This document shows positions 1 through 8,435 of a stretch of DNA of 64,000 nt, piece by piece. Numbering within the stretch: the first letter of the stretch is position 1; each line of letters opens with the position of its first letter. The stretch is from an uncultured Bacteroidia bacterium (GTDB taxonomy: Bacteria; Bacteroidota; Bacteroidia; Bacteroidales; CAJPTX01). Location of the stretch: NCBI GenBank assembly GCA_938038735.1, contig CALHSW010000054.1, forward strand, positions 1 through 64,000. The letters are read 5' to 3'. Both the position numbers and the translations under genes were made by a program. Below the pieces are notes generated by a model that saw nothing but the letters and a program-made list of their open reading frames with translations, did no database searches and was not told where the DNA came from.

Positions 1-181
1 AGGCCTCCAGCGTGGAGACCAGCAGGCTCTTGCCGAACCGCCGCGGCCGGCTCAGAAAGTAGAACCGCCCCTGCTTCACCAGCTGGTAAATCAGCGCCGT
101 CTTATCCACGTAGACGGCCTTATCTGCGCGTAAATTCTCAAAGCTCTGCTCCCCTACTGGGTATACTATCGCCTGATCCAT
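1..181 (-). CDS. AAA-ATPase-like / PD-(D/E)XK nuclease family protein, N-terminal part only
   Basis: The first 60 codons of a minus-strand gene that runs off the left edge. From an ATG at 181 the protein starts MDQAIVYPVGEQSFENLRA, continues with YVDKTALIYQL and then FLSRPRRFGKSLLVS. This opening, with the RPRRFGKS Walker-A-like loop, is the signature of the large Bacteroidales family with an N-terminal AAA-ATPase-like domain and a C-terminal PD-(D/E)XK nuclease-like domain (PF09820 plus PF08011). The cellular role of that family is not established; many copies per genome are usual. Catalytic residues of the C-terminal half lie outside the window, so it cannot be said whether the copy is intact. 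Upstream at about 211-218 the minus strand reads TACCTTTA, one base off the usual promoter box. Confidence 0.8.
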   Translation of the reverse strand, partial: MDQAIVYPVGEQSFENLRADKAVYVDKTALIYQLVKQGRFYFLSRPRRFGKSLLVSTLEA

Positions 182-497
182 GCCATTGCCTCCTCGCTTC
201 GTTCGCAGGGTAAAGGTAAGAAAAAGTTTTTATTTGATGAAGGGCAGGAGGCAAAATGCTCCGAGCTTTTACGGGCCAATGGGCTATGCGGGTCAGCCTG
301 GCAGGCTGACTTGCCCTAGGGGAAAGGTCACCAGGAGGTTGCCCCCGCGGCTATTAAAAGACCGTCCAACGGACAGGGCGTGAAAAAACCGCCCCCCAAT
401 CAGCGACCGCTCGCGGCTCCCCTTCCGCAACCTCCAAAAATCAGTGAGGGCGACCCAACCAGATCGCCCTCAACTTTCTCAAATGCAAAACCGCTTC
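182..497. other. Intergenic region between nqrF and the ATPase-like gene
   Basis: About 316 bases without a supported gene. It holds the nqr terminator (listed separately) and a short inverted repeat with 9-base arms at 292-300 and 302-310. Short open frames on the plus strand here are proline- and arginine-rich and look non-coding. Confidence 0.5.
436..472 (-). terminator. Rho-independent terminator of the nqr operon
   Basis: Arms 445-453 and 464-472 are perfectly complementary (9 bp, TGAGGGCGA) around a 10-base loop. On the minus strand the hairpin is followed after three bases by an ATTTTT run (436-441 region). It lies 26 bases past the nqrF stop, in the right place to end the operon. Confidence 0.75.
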
Positions 498-1766
498 CTA
501 TCCTCCAAAATTATCGTAGTGGATCATGTCATCCTCCACGCCTAGATTCGCAAGCATTTTTTTCGCCGCTGCCGTCATAGGAGGCGGCCCGCATAGGTAG
601 TACTCAACATCTTCTGGAGCCTCATGCTTGGAGAGATACTCATCATAAATCACTTGATGAATAAACCCTACCGAACCTGTCCAATTATCCTCTTTCAACG
701 GATCTGACAACGCGATGTGGAATGTGAAATTCGGAAACTCCCGCGCTATCTCCTCAAAGTCCTCCTGATAGAAGATTTCCTGCTTCGACCTTGCGCCGTA
801 CCAGAACGACACCCGACGCTTCGTCTTCAACGTCTTGAACAGATGGAAGATATGCGACCGCATGGGCGCCATGCCCGCACCGCCACCGATAAACATCATC
901 TCACCAGTGGTACCTTCCTCCAAAAAGAACTCTCCGAATGGTCCCGAAATATTCACCTTATCCCCCGGCTTGCGCGAGAATATGTACGAGGAACAAACGC
1001 CTGGATTTAGCTTTTGGAACCCGCCATTAACCCTATCAAAAGGAGGAGTCGCAATACGCACGTTCAGCATGATGATATTGCTCTCCGCGGGATGGTTCGC
1101 CATTGAGTAGGCACGATACGTAGGCTCTTCGTTAACCATCTTCAAATCCCACATCTTGAAGTGATCCCACGAAGGCTTAAACCTATCATCCACCTCTATG
1201 TCCTTGTAATCAACCGTAATCTTCGGCACATCAATCTGGATGTACCCGCCCGACTTGAAGTGCGCATGCTCATTCTCAGGAAGCCGCACCACGAACTCTT
1301 TAATGAATGTGGCAACACTCCTATTCGACACCACTTCGCACTCCCACTTCTTCACCCCCAGCACGCTTGCGGGTACCTTGAGCGACATATCGTCGCGCAC
1401 CTTCACCTGGCACGCCAGCCTCCAATTATTCAGCTGCTCCTTGCGGGTAAAAAAGCCCGTCTCCGTGGGGAGGATAGCCCCACCGCCCGAAATCACCTGC
1501 AGCTTGCACGTGCCGCACGTACCGCCGCCCCCGCACGCCGAGGGCATCAGCACACCGTTAGAGGTAAGGGTACTCAGCAACGACCCACCCTTCGGCACCG
1601 TCAGCTTCTTCTCTCCATCATTTATCAACAGCTCCACATCGCCCGCCGGCACCAACTTCTTTCGGGCGTATAGCAACAAACCAACCAGTACCAACGTCAC
1701 GATTAAGAAAACCGCAATCGCCGCAATCACCAGCAATCCATCTATCATTACTATTTCCATAATCAA
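498..1766 (-). CDS. nqrF: Na+-translocating NADH:quinone reductase subunit F
   Basis: The NADH-oxidising subunit of Na+-NQR: it takes electrons from NADH to FAD and on to a 2Fe-2S centre, feeding the membrane subunits. The 422-residue protein has one N-terminal membrane helix (about residues 9-33), a plant-ferredoxin-like domain with cluster ligands C78, C84, C87 and C119, then a ferredoxin-reductase module with the FAD-binding RAYSMAN motif and the nucleotide-binding GGGAGMAPMRS motif. Length and domain order match the family. It is the last gene of nqrABCDEF and follows nqrE by 43 bases. Starts at M1, M3 or M7 are all possible; I keep the first. No nqrM or apbE gene, needed elsewhere for maturation of this complex, is visible in the window. 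Confidence 0.97.
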   Translation of the reverse strand: MIMEIVMIDGLLVIAAIAVFLIVTLVLVGLLLYARKKLVPAGDVELLINDGEKKLTVPKGGSLLSTLTSNGVLMPSACGGGGTCGTCKLQVISGGGAILPTETGFFTRKEQLNNWRLACQVKVRDDMSLKVPASVLGVKKWECEVVSNRSVATFIKEFVVRLPENEHAHFKSGGYIQIDVPKITVDYKDIEVDDRFKPSWDHFKMWDLKMVNEEPTYRAYSMANHPAESNIIMLNVRIATPPFDRVNGGFQKLNPGVCSSYIFSRKPGDKVNISGPFGEFFLEEGTTGEMMFIGGGAGMAPMRSHIFHLFKTLKTKRRVSFWYGARSKQEIFYQEDFEEIAREFPNFTFHIALSDPLKEDNWTGSVGFIHQVIYDEYLSKHEAPEDVEYYLCGPPPMTAAAKKMLANLGVEDDMIHYDNFGG

Positions 1767-1809
1767 TACGACTTTCTTCTCTCACCCTACGTTTACTATC
1801 TCCATTGCC

Positions 1810-2427
1810 CTACAGCTGTATGCCCATGAACGACATGAAAGCCATCGCCATCAGGCCCGTCACGATAAAGGCAATACCTACGCCCCGTAGCGGCTTGGGT
1901 ATATTGGAGTATGCCAACTTCTCCCGTATCGCCGCCAGCAGCACTATCGCAAAAAACCAACCTATTCCAGACCCCAATCCGTACACAGTGGCCTCCCCCA
2001 CATGCGCAAAGCCCTTCTCCTGCATAAAGAGGGATCCGCCCAGAATGGCGCAGTTCACTGCGATTAGCGGCAAGAATATGCCCAAAGAGTTGTAAAGCGC
2101 AGGGGAAAACTTCTCCACCGCCATCTCCACCAGCTGCGTAAACGATGCTATAACCGCTATAAAAGTAATGAACGACAGGAAGCTCAGGTCCACCGTCGCG
2201 AAACGCTCCCCTAGCCACGACAGCGCGCCCGGCTGCAGCAAATATCGGTCAATCAGAAAGTTTAACGGCACCGTGATGGTCAACACAAAAATCACTGCCA
2301 CCCCTAGCCCCGCAGATGTCTTCACCGTCTTCGACACGGCAAGGTAAGAACACATGCCGAGGAAGAATGCGAAAATCATGTTGTCCACAAAGATGGACCG
2401 CACAAAAATACTCAGTATATTCTCCAT
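1810..2427 (-). CDS. nqrE: Na+-NQR subunit E
   Basis: Integral membrane subunit of Na+-NQR, 205 residues with six predicted helices. It carries the two half-channel cysteine motifs expected of NqrE (GMCSYLAVS near the start and AVNCAILGGS in the second half); in the known structure these pair with NqrD cysteines to hold an iron centre in the middle of the membrane. The inverted-repeat topology with NqrD is visible in the similar motif layout. It sits between nqrD (41-base gap) and nqrF, and the start ATG directly precedes a hydrophobic helix. Confidence 0.97.
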   Translation of the reverse strand: MENILSIFVRSIFVDNMIFAFFLGMCSYLAVSKTVKTSAGLGVAVIFVLTITVPLNFLIDRYLLQPGALSWLGERFATVDLSFLSFITFIAVIASFTQLVEMAVEKFSPALYNSLGIFLPLIAVNCAILGGSLFMQEKGFAHVGEATVYGLGSGIGWFFAIVLLAAIREKLAYSNIPKPLRGVGIAFIVTGLMAMAFMSFMGIQL

Positions 2428-2468
2428 TGCTCTCTATTCCTCCCTACTAGATTTCGCCTCGCACAGCC

Positions 2469-3116
2469 CTACTTCTCCTCCATCAGTTCCTTATGCCGCG
2501 AACGCTGAATCCATATAATAACCCCAAGGATTATCAGCGCCATGGGCGGCATGATGAACAGCCCATTGTTCTCGTAAAAACCACCATTGCCTGCGTACCA
2601 GCTCTGGGGGATCACCTGGTAGCCCAGCAGCTGCCCCGAGCCGAACAGCTCGCGGAAGAAGGCCACTATCACCAGGATCATGCCGTAGCCTAGCCCATTG
2701 CCTAATCCATCTAGGAACGACGGCCATGGCTTATTCATCAACCCGAACGCCTCAATACGCCCCATAATGATACAGTTCGTGATGATGAGTCCCACAAACA
2801 CCGATAGCTGCTTACTTACATCGGGCACGTATGCCTTCAGCAGCTCGTCAATTAGAATCACCAACGTGGCCACCACCACCAGCTGCACGATGATTCGTAT
2901 TCGGTTCGGTATCGTGTTGCGCAGCAGCGACATCACGCAGTTTGCCACGGCCGTCACCACCATCACCGAAATCCCCATCACTATCGCCGGCTTTAGCTTC
3001 GCAGTCACCGCCAACGATGAGCATATGCCTAGTATCAGCACCGTCACGGGGTTCTTTAACCCCAGCGGCGCCTTTATCAAGGCCTTGTTGGCCTTTGAAA
3101 ATAACGAACTACTCAT
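2469..3116 (-). CDS. nqrD: Na+-NQR subunit D
   Basis: Integral membrane subunit of Na+-NQR, 215 residues, partner of NqrE. The cysteine motifs LGICSSLAVT and ITNCIIMGR correspond to the iron-binding half-motifs of the family, and the C-terminal tail ends in a basic stretch (QRSRHKELMEEK), expected on the cytoplasmic side. The start overlaps the end of nqrC by 8 bases, so translation of the two is probably coupled. Length is normal for the family. Confidence 0.97.
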   Translation of the reverse strand: MSSSLFSKANKALIKAPLGLKNPVTVLILGICSSLAVTAKLKPAIVMGISVMVVTAVANCVMSLLRNTIPNRIRIIVQLVVVATLVILIDELLKAYVPDVSKQLSVFVGLIITNCIIMGRIEAFGLMNKPWPSFLDGLGNGLGYGMILVIVAFFRELFGSGQLLGYQVIPQSWYAGNGGFYENNGLFIMPPMALIILGVIIWIQRSRHKELMEEK

Positions 3117-3846
3117 TGATTACTCCTTTCCGCTGCTGCGCTATATATTGCCCATACACCGACAGCGACCCCTCTATCATGCGCTGCACGCCTTGGCTGG
3201 TCATCGTACCCCCCGTGATACCGTCCACCTGGTAGGGTCCCTGCGCCCCGCGCTTCACCACCGCTATCGACCTAAACGCACTCCCATCGTAGAGCTGCTT
3301 TCCTTTGAACTCATTGCTAAAGTGCTCCGTCTCTATCTCCGCGCCGAGCCCCGGCGTTTCGCCCTTATGGCTAAATGCCGCCCCGAAAACCGTATTTAAA
3401 TCGTCATTCAGCGCCATGTAGCCCCATATAGGGCCCCACAGCCCCGAGCCCGCCATCGGAAAAATGTATTTCCTAGACCCATCATCAAGCTGCGCCACGA
3501 ACACCGGGAATTTTCCATCGTTGCTCTTTGCCTGCTGCTTGAGCTGCTCGTCCATGCTCAGCTCAAAGGCCTCACCACTCGCCTGCGCCGCACCGGCATA
3601 GGTCACCACTAGCTCTTCCTTTATGTACTTCGCGTAGAGATCCCGCACGTAGGCCTTCTTATCCTTCTGGTTCTCCACCTCGCCCGTAACCCCTATCGCG
3701 GAGAGTATCTGCACCCGCTTCTCCGTCTTCTCATTCTCCAGCTGCGCTGGTCTTAGTGCCGTTGCAGCCACCGCCAAAAGCACCGCCACCACCACTATTA
3801 GCAGCGTGGAGTAAAGAAAAATATATGAATTACTATCCCTTTTCAT
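3109..3846 (-). CDS. nqrC: Na+-NQR subunit C, FMN-carrying
   Basis: Periplasmic-facing subunit of Na+-NQR with covalently bound FMN. The 245-residue protein has one N-terminal membrane helix (about residues 8-31) followed by an FMN-binding domain. The flavinylation motif is D208-G-I-T-G-G-T214, so FMN should be attached by a phosphoester bond to T214; the classical form of the motif is DxxSGAT, and here Gly replaces Ala. The flavin transferase ApbE that performs this attachment is not encoded in the window. The gene lies 22 bases after nqrB and overlaps nqrD. Confidence 0.97.
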   Translation of the reverse strand: MKRDSNSYIFLYSTLLIVVVAVLLAVAATALRPAQLENEKTEKRVQILSAIGVTGEVENQKDKKAYVRDLYAKYIKEELVVTYAGAAQASGEAFELSMDEQLKQQAKSNDGKFPVFVAQLDDGSRKYIFPMAGSGLWGPIWGYMALNDDLNTVFGAAFSHKGETPGLGAEIETEHFSNEFKGKQLYDGSAFRSIAVVKRGAQGPYQVDGITGGTMTSQGVQRMIEGSLSVYGQYIAQQRKGVINE

Positions 3847-3868
3847 GCCTTCCTCCTTTCTGCTCCAT

Positions 3869-5065
3869 TTACGCTTTCACTGCCTCCGCGCTGCGCAGCG
3901 CCACCAGCTTCGCCCGCTTTCTACGCTGCTCTATGTTCCGCTTCACCACCAAATGGTCTATCAGCGGCGCCACGGCGTTCATCAGCAGTATGGAGAGCAT
4001 CATCCCCTCTGGGTACGCGGGGTTAAGCACCCGCACCAGCACTGCAAACATCCCGATCAGCAGCCCATATATCCACTTCCCTACGCCTGTCTGCGCCGCC
4101 GTCACGGGGTCAGTTGCCATAAACACCGCACCGAACGCAAATCCTCCCATCACTAAGTGGTAGTAAAAGGGCAATCGCATGTACTCGTTGATGCCAACAG
4201 CGTTGAATATCAACCCCATCAGCGCACCGCCCGCAAACACAGAGAACATTATTCTAAAGCTCCCCACGCCCGTAACCAGCAGTATCAACGCCCCAACCAA
4301 GATCCATAGCGTGGAGGTCTCCCCGAACGAGCCCGGAATGTACCCCATAAACATGTCAAACATACTCGGCAGCTGGTTCGCCCCGGAGAATCCTTCGCCT
4401 GAGGCGGTCAGCAGCGGCGTCGCCCCGCTAAATCCATCCACCATCTGCACGCCTGGGGTGCTCATGCCGTGCACCCACACGCTGTCGCCCGACATGTACT
4501 TCGGGTAGGCAAAGAAGAGGAATGCACGCGCAATAAGCGCGGGGTTAAAGATATTCATCCCCGTGCCACCAAACACCTCCTTGGCGAACACCACGGAAAA
4601 TGCGGTCGCCAACCCCACTATCCATAGGGGGGTATCAATGGGCAACACCATCGGGATTAGCAATCCCGTGGCCAAAAAGCCCTCGTTCACCTCGTGCCCA
4701 CGCGCTTGCGCCACGCCGAACTCTATGCCCAACCCCACCACGTAGGTAACCACCAGCATCGGCAGCACCTGCAGGAAACCGTACCCAAATGCCGGCCAGA
4801 AGGTAATCGTCTCCCCCAGCATGCGGGCGTGCTGCAACCCCACATTGTACGCCCCAAATACGAACGCCGGCAGCAGTGCCACCAGCACCGTGCTGATCGT
4901 ACGTTTCAAATCAACCGCATCGCGTATATGACTGCCACGCCGCGTCACCGTCGAGGGGGTATACAGAAACGTCTCGAACGCATCGAACGTTGAGTGTAGC
5001 TTTGCATACTTCCCGCCTGGCGAAAATCGCGGCTTTATGCGATCCAAATAGCTTCGTAATCCCAT
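3869..5065 (-). CDS. nqrB: Na+-NQR subunit B, Na+ channel and FMN/riboflavin subunit
   Basis: Largest membrane subunit of Na+-NQR, 398 residues, about ten predicted helices. It carries the second covalent FMN: the motif D210-G-F-S-G-A-T216 marks T216 as the attachment residue. NqrB also forms the Na+ path and the quinone site in the known enzyme. The N-terminal soluble segment, including FETFLYTPSTVTRRGSHIRD, is the conserved region that contacts NqrA. It starts 28 bases after nqrA. The predicted quinone here is menaquinone, in agreement with mqnE at 20 kb. Confidence 0.97.
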   Translation of the reverse strand: MGLRSYLDRIKPRFSPGGKYAKLHSTFDAFETFLYTPSTVTRRGSHIRDAVDLKRTISTVLVALLPAFVFGAYNVGLQHARMLGETITFWPAFGYGFLQVLPMLVVTYVVGLGIEFGVAQARGHEVNEGFLATGLLIPMVLPIDTPLWIVGLATAFSVVFAKEVFGGTGMNIFNPALIARAFLFFAYPKYMSGDSVWVHGMSTPGVQMVDGFSGATPLLTASGEGFSGANQLPSMFDMFMGYIPGSFGETSTLWILVGALILLVTGVGSFRIMFSVFAGGALMGLIFNAVGINEYMRLPFYYHLVMGGFAFGAVFMATDPVTAAQTGVGKWIYGLLIGMFAVLVRVLNPAYPEGMMLSILLMNAVAPLIDHLVVKRNIEQRRKRAKLVALRSAEAVKA

Positions 5066-5093
5066 TGCCTACTTCTGCCTTTCTTTTCCTCGT

Positions 5094-6449
5094 CTAGTTC
5101 AACTCCCGCATTAGGTAGTCCAGCCCCTCGCGCACTATCGCCTGCGGCTCTATCTTTGATGTGCACACGAAGTCGCATAGCGCGAAGTCCTCCTCCGCCA
5201 CCTCGTAGATCCCTAAATCCTCCATCTCCTCGATGTTGCGCGCCATGATGGCTTTAATCAAGCGCACCGGGTAGATATTCATCGGGAAGACCGACTCGTA
5301 CTGCCCCGTCACGACATACGCCCGCACGCCCCCATGGAGATTGGTATCAATATCGTACTCTTTTCCCTTATTCAGGAACGCCGGGAAGAGCCGCGATGCG
5401 CTAAACTTCCCGAACCCAGGCGCCGCCCAGCCCATGAACTCATGGTGGTTCCCCTCGGGGATTACCGTCACCATTGTATCGTAGAAACTCAGGTAGCCGT
5501 CACGCCCCGCGTTACGCCCCGAAAGCACATTGCCGCTAATGTAACGGGCATTGACATCCTCAGCCACCTGCCCTTCCACCAGCTGCGCCACCGGCATGCC
5601 CACCATGCCGGTGTAGTACTTCGGCTTCGCCACGCACGCCCCCGCGAGCGCCACGATGCGCCGCGCATCGTAGTGCCCCTCTGAGAAAAGCCGACCGATT
5701 ATCACCACGTCGAGCGGGTTCACCGTCCACACCACTTCGCCCTTCGCTATCGGATCGATGTGGTGGATCTGCACGCCCACGTTGCCCGCAGGGTGCGGCC
5801 CGCTCACCGTATGCAGCTTGACGTTCCTTGCCTCAGCAAACGCTTTCGCCGCGGGGTACTTCGCCCCCACGCAGAGGTGCACATCACCCTCGGTCAGCTT
5901 CGCCAGCGCATCAAGCCCCACCTGGAACGCCTCGCCCCCATCCTTAATAGAGAAATCGATATCGGGGGCCAGCGGCGCCGTCTCAAAGGCTGATATAAAT
6001 ATTGCACGCGGCGCAACATCTGGGTTTGCCACCACGTTGTACGGCCGCTGCCGCACGAACGGCCACACGCCGCCCGCCAGCATCCGCGTCAAAATCTCCT
6101 CCCGGCTCAGCGATGCCGGCAGCGCCGCACCATGCTCCTCATATTCTATTTCACCCTCGCCACGGGTCACCTCAACCCGCTCGATGCGCCGCCGCTCGCC
6201 GCGCACCACCGCCGTCACCGTCCCCGATACCGGCGAACAGTAGACGATCCTCGGATCCCGCTTGCTGTGGAACAGCGGGGTCCCCGCCTTCACCACATCG
6301 CCCTCGTGCGCCAGCAGCTTCGGCGTGAGCATCGGGAAATCTAAGGGCATCACTGCGTAGCGCGATGCCAACCCAATCCGCTCGTACACCTTCTCCGCCC
6401 TGCCACGAAGCCGTATGTCAAGCCCTTTTCGTATTTTTATATCTGCCAT
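5094..6449 (-). CDS. nqrA: Na+-NQR subunit A
   Basis: Cytoplasmic peripheral subunit of Na+-NQR, associated with quinone binding; 451 residues, the usual length. The N-terminal half shows the lipoyl/barrel-sandwich-like segment characteristic of NqrA and RnfC (around LAHEGDVVKAGTPLF and SPVSGTVTAV), with none of the RnfC 4Fe-4S cysteine motifs, which separates it from Rnf. It is the first gene of nqrABCDEF; the start ATG at 6449 lies 31 bases downstream of a promoter with both consensus boxes. Confidence 0.97.
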   Translation of the reverse strand: MADIKIRKGLDIRLRGRAEKVYERIGLASRYAVMPLDFPMLTPKLLAHEGDVVKAGTPLFHSKRDPRIVYCSPVSGTVTAVVRGERRRIERVEVTRGEGEIEYEEHGAALPASLSREEILTRMLAGGVWPFVRQRPYNVVANPDVAPRAIFISAFETAPLAPDIDFSIKDGGEAFQVGLDALAKLTEGDVHLCVGAKYPAAKAFAEARNVKLHTVSGPHPAGNVGVQIHHIDPIAKGEVVWTVNPLDVVIIGRLFSEGHYDARRIVALAGACVAKPKYYTGMVGMPVAQLVEGQVAEDVNARYISGNVLSGRNAGRDGYLSFYDTMVTVIPEGNHHEFMGWAAPGFGKFSASRLFPAFLNKGKEYDIDTNLHGGVRAYVVTGQYESVFPMNIYPVRLIKAIMARNIEEMEDLGIYEVAEEDFALCDFVCTSKIEPQAIVREGLDYLMRELN

Positions 6450-6480
6450 GCCTCAACACTCCTTGCTCCTTATGACGCGG

Positions 6481-6511
6481 CAAAGTTACCCATTTTTAAG
6501 CATCTAGCAAA
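6481..6511 (-). promoter_or_regulatory. Promoter of the nqr operon
   Basis: On the minus strand a TTTG box (6508-6511), 19 bases, then TAACTTTG (6481-6488). This matches the Bacteroidota primary-sigma consensus (TTTG at -33, TAnnTTTG at -7). It is 31 bases ahead of the nqrA start. Same layout recurs at several other genes here. Confidence 0.8.
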
Positions 6512-6651
6512 TCCGCCCATCTGCGTCCTTCTTCAAGCCACCCACCTCCTAAAAAAGAAGCTATTCCCTCCACGCCCCGCCATGCAACCCCCAACTGGCG
6601 CATAACTGGCACAAATCTTGTGAAAATACCTGTAACTTGATTCGATTGGCA

Positions 6652-7068
6652 ATGAAACACACAGCTACCATACTGAACAGACGTGGATTCTCACTCATCC
6701 TAGCCCTGCTGCTACTGGGCGGGGGGATTGCGGCTGCCCAAGTGGGCATGTCCGCCGAGGATGCGCTTGCCGCCGGCAACGCCACCGCCCTCTCGCAGCT
6801 CTTCAATAGCACCGTGGAGATCCGCATCCTCGACGAGGAGAACGTCTACGCCAAGCAGCAGGCCGCCGTGGTGCTTGACTCTTTCTTCCGCAAGTACACC
6901 CCCTTTGGCTTCTCCGTGCAGCACCGCAACAACCGAGATAACAATAGTTTTCTCATCGGCACCCTCCGTTGCCAATCCGAATCGTTCCGGGTGTCCCTCT
7001 TTATGAAGGGTACGGGCGACTCGCAGCGAATCACCCAGATCACCATCGCAAAGGCTACAAACTTCTAG
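6652..7068 (+). CDS. DUF4783 family exported protein
   Basis: A 138-residue protein with a clear signal peptide (MKHTATILNRRGF, then a Leu/Ala core ending about IAAAQ). The mature part resembles the Bacteroidota DUF4783 family, small NTF2-like proteins of unknown function, with typical features GNATALSQLFNSTVEI, a lysine-rich middle and FLIGTL. I chose the ATG at 6652; an in-frame TTG at 6637 would add five residues before the basic n-region and is less likely. The gene stands alone on the plus strand, divergent from nqrA, with 583 bases on its far side that contain no gene. No function can be given beyond probable periplasmic location. Confidence 0.8.
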   Translation: MKHTATILNRRGFSLILALLLLGGGIAAAQVGMSAEDALAAGNATALSQLFNSTVEIRILDEENVYAKQQAAVVLDSFFRKYTPFGFSVQHRNNRDNNSFLIGTLRCQSESFRVSLFMKGTGDSQRITQITIAKATNF

Positions 7069-7439
7069 TTTTGCTTGCGCCACATTACGTCCCCCTGTAA
7101 GTTTCCAAAAGCGAAGGGAGGCGGCGCATACACCCAATCGTTCAAGTAGAGTCCAGGGCGCCTAACGCCTCAAGGAGTCTCCGCCTTTCATCATCTCCCC
7201 CCTATCTAGCCGCCCTCTAAAATCTATAGGGTCCATTGCGCTCGGGAGCTATACCGCCCAAAAGCGTACAGAATGAAGCATCCCGCTCCATACACGAATT
7301 CTATACCTCTGAAACGAGCCCCTGACCTCTACTAACCTTTCGCCGTTCTCCGACCCCAGGGGCTAAAGGCCAGTACAGCCGCTGCCAACCACCCAAGAAT
7401 CCCCGATTTCTTCCTTCCAAACATCCACCAACTTCGGAT

Positions 7440-7495
7440 CCCCTTCGCATCAAATTCGGATTTCTCCGGAGAAATCCGAATTTGATGCGAAGGGG
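7440..7495. repeat. 56-bp perfect palindrome, copy 1
   Basis: Every base from 7440 to 7467 pairs with 7468 to 7495: two 28-base arms, no loop and no mismatch, centred on CTCCGGAG. The core (TTCGCATCAAATTCGG and its complement) recurs at 35076-35123. The left flank also agrees between copies (CCACC, two different bases, CTTCGG). It is AT/GC mixed and not a simple terminator: there is no T-run on either side and no gene ends close by. Confidence 0.9.
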
Positions 7496-7550
7496 GTATA
7501 AGGATGGGCAAAACGAGACCGCTCCAATTTAGACACCTATACACCTAAAA

Positions 7551-7589
7551 AGTAAAAGGATTCATGGCCAATCCCGCCACGAATCCTTT
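7551..7589 (-). terminator. Hairpin behind the 5-formyl-THF cyclo-ligase gene
   Basis: Arms 7555-7563 and 7581-7589 (AAAGGATTC / GAATCCTTT) with a 17-base loop that can itself pair (TGGC/GCCA). On the minus strand it is followed by TTTACTTTTTAGG, and it lies 52 bases past the cyclo-ligase stop. A moderately good rho-independent terminator. Confidence 0.6.
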
Positions 7590-7640
7590 CCATCCTCTCT
7601 AAAAAATGGAACCGTCCCCAAAGGACGCTCCAAGCCACGC

Positions 7641-8216
7641 CTAACGCTGCTCTAGTCCTTTTGACACCACCCTATCCATCAACCTATCATGCGCCTCCCG
7701 CGGCACCCAATCCACCACCTGGCAGCTGAGGCACACGCCCAAAAGCAACGCTTGCTGCATACGCGGAAACAGCCTGTCGTAGAACCCCTTCCCATGCCCC
7801 AATCGGCCACCCGCAGCATCAAAGGCTACCCCCGGCACTACCACCACCTCAACCTCCTCCGGCGCAACGCTCGGCGTGCCGTGCGGCTCTAGAATGCCAT
7901 ACGGCGGCACCTCCCGCAGACACTGCCGCCCAGTGTACTCATGCAGTTCCAAATCATCGCCCACCACCTCCGGCAGCACAACCCTTTTGCCCTGCGCCAC
8001 GCACGCCTCCACAAAATCATCCACCGGCAGCTCATTGGGCATCGCCCAGTAGGCCATTACGGTTGCAGCCGCTTGCACTTCAGCCATGGCTAGCAGCTCC
8101 CTGCATACCCACGCCCCCTCCGCTTGTCGTAATGCCACATCAAAATCGTCCAAACGCTGCCGTAGCACCCTTCGCAGTGCCCTTTTTTCCGATTTAATAT
8201 CCCCTTCCTCTCGCAT
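7641..8216 (-). CDS. 5-formyltetrahydrofolate cyclo-ligase
   Basis: Converts 5-formyl-THF plus ATP to 5,10-methenyl-THF, returning a stored folate form to the one-carbon pool. The 191-residue protein has the N-terminal KRALRRVLRQR helix typical of the family, a VMAYWAMPNELPVD segment, and the diagnostic ATP/folate-binding loop GRLGHGKGFYDR near residues 137-149, followed by a conserved C-terminal VDWVPREAHD region. The length matches the bacterial enzymes (YgfA/FAU type). It is a single gene; a TAACTTTG box lies 46 bases upstream and a hairpin follows it. Confidence 0.93.
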   Translation of the reverse strand: MREEGDIKSEKRALRRVLRQRLDDFDVALRQAEGAWVCRELLAMAEVQAAATVMAYWAMPNELPVDDFVEACVAQGKRVVLPEVVGDDLELHEYTGRQCLREVPPYGILEPHGTPSVAPEEVEVVVVPGVAFDAAGGRLGHGKGFYDRLFPRMQQALLLGVCLSCQVVDWVPREAHDRLMDRVVSKGLEQR

Positions 8217-8262
8217 CTTCTTTCACTTGTAATTCTACCTTTTGCTCGCTTTTCGCATACGG

Positions 8263-8270
8263 CAAAGTTA
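8263..8270 (-). promoter_or_regulatory. Promoter -7 box of the cyclo-ligase gene
   Basis: Minus strand TAACTTTG, an exact TAnnTTTG match, 46 bases ahead of the start at 8216. No convincing -33 TTTG at the usual distance; the nearest TTTG is 26 bases further upstream. Confidence 0.55.
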
Positions 8271-8364
8271 CCCCTTTTTAGCAGAAGGGCGCTCTGCAAA
8301 ATACCCACAGCACATTTTTTGAAACCATCCGCTTGGCAGCACGCACTCTTTCAAAAAACCTTAC

Positions 8365-8372
8365 TACCTTTG
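8365..8372 (+). promoter_or_regulatory. Promoter -7 box of floA
   Basis: TACCTTTG on the plus strand, an exact TAnnTTTG match, 63 bases before the floA start. The -33 region is weak (CTTTC-type only). Together with the box at 8263-8270 it makes a short divergent promoter region. Confidence 0.55.
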
Positions 8373-8435
8373 CAATGGGCATTTCGAAGGGAGCTGCCCG
8401 CCTTTAGTGAATAACCAATAAAACTTACATAATCA

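Larger units (their letters stand above)
7069..7640. other. Gene-poor intergenic region with palindrome
   Basis: About 570 bases. It holds the first copy of the long palindrome (7440-7495) and the hairpin behind the cyclo-ligase gene (7555-7589). A 70-codon minus frame at 7332-7544 runs straight through the palindrome and has no family signature, so I do not call it. A 19-base stretch at 7253-7271 is matched with two differences at 35219-35237, next to the other palindrome copy. Confidence 0.5.

Noticed and set aside
1240..1890. 216-codon open frame on the plus strand antisense to nqrF
   Set aside because: nqrF is certain on the other strand; this frame has no recognisable features.
7332..7544. 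70-codon minus-strand frame across the palindrome
   Set aside because: The palindrome supplies a third of the codons, and no start signal or motif supports it.
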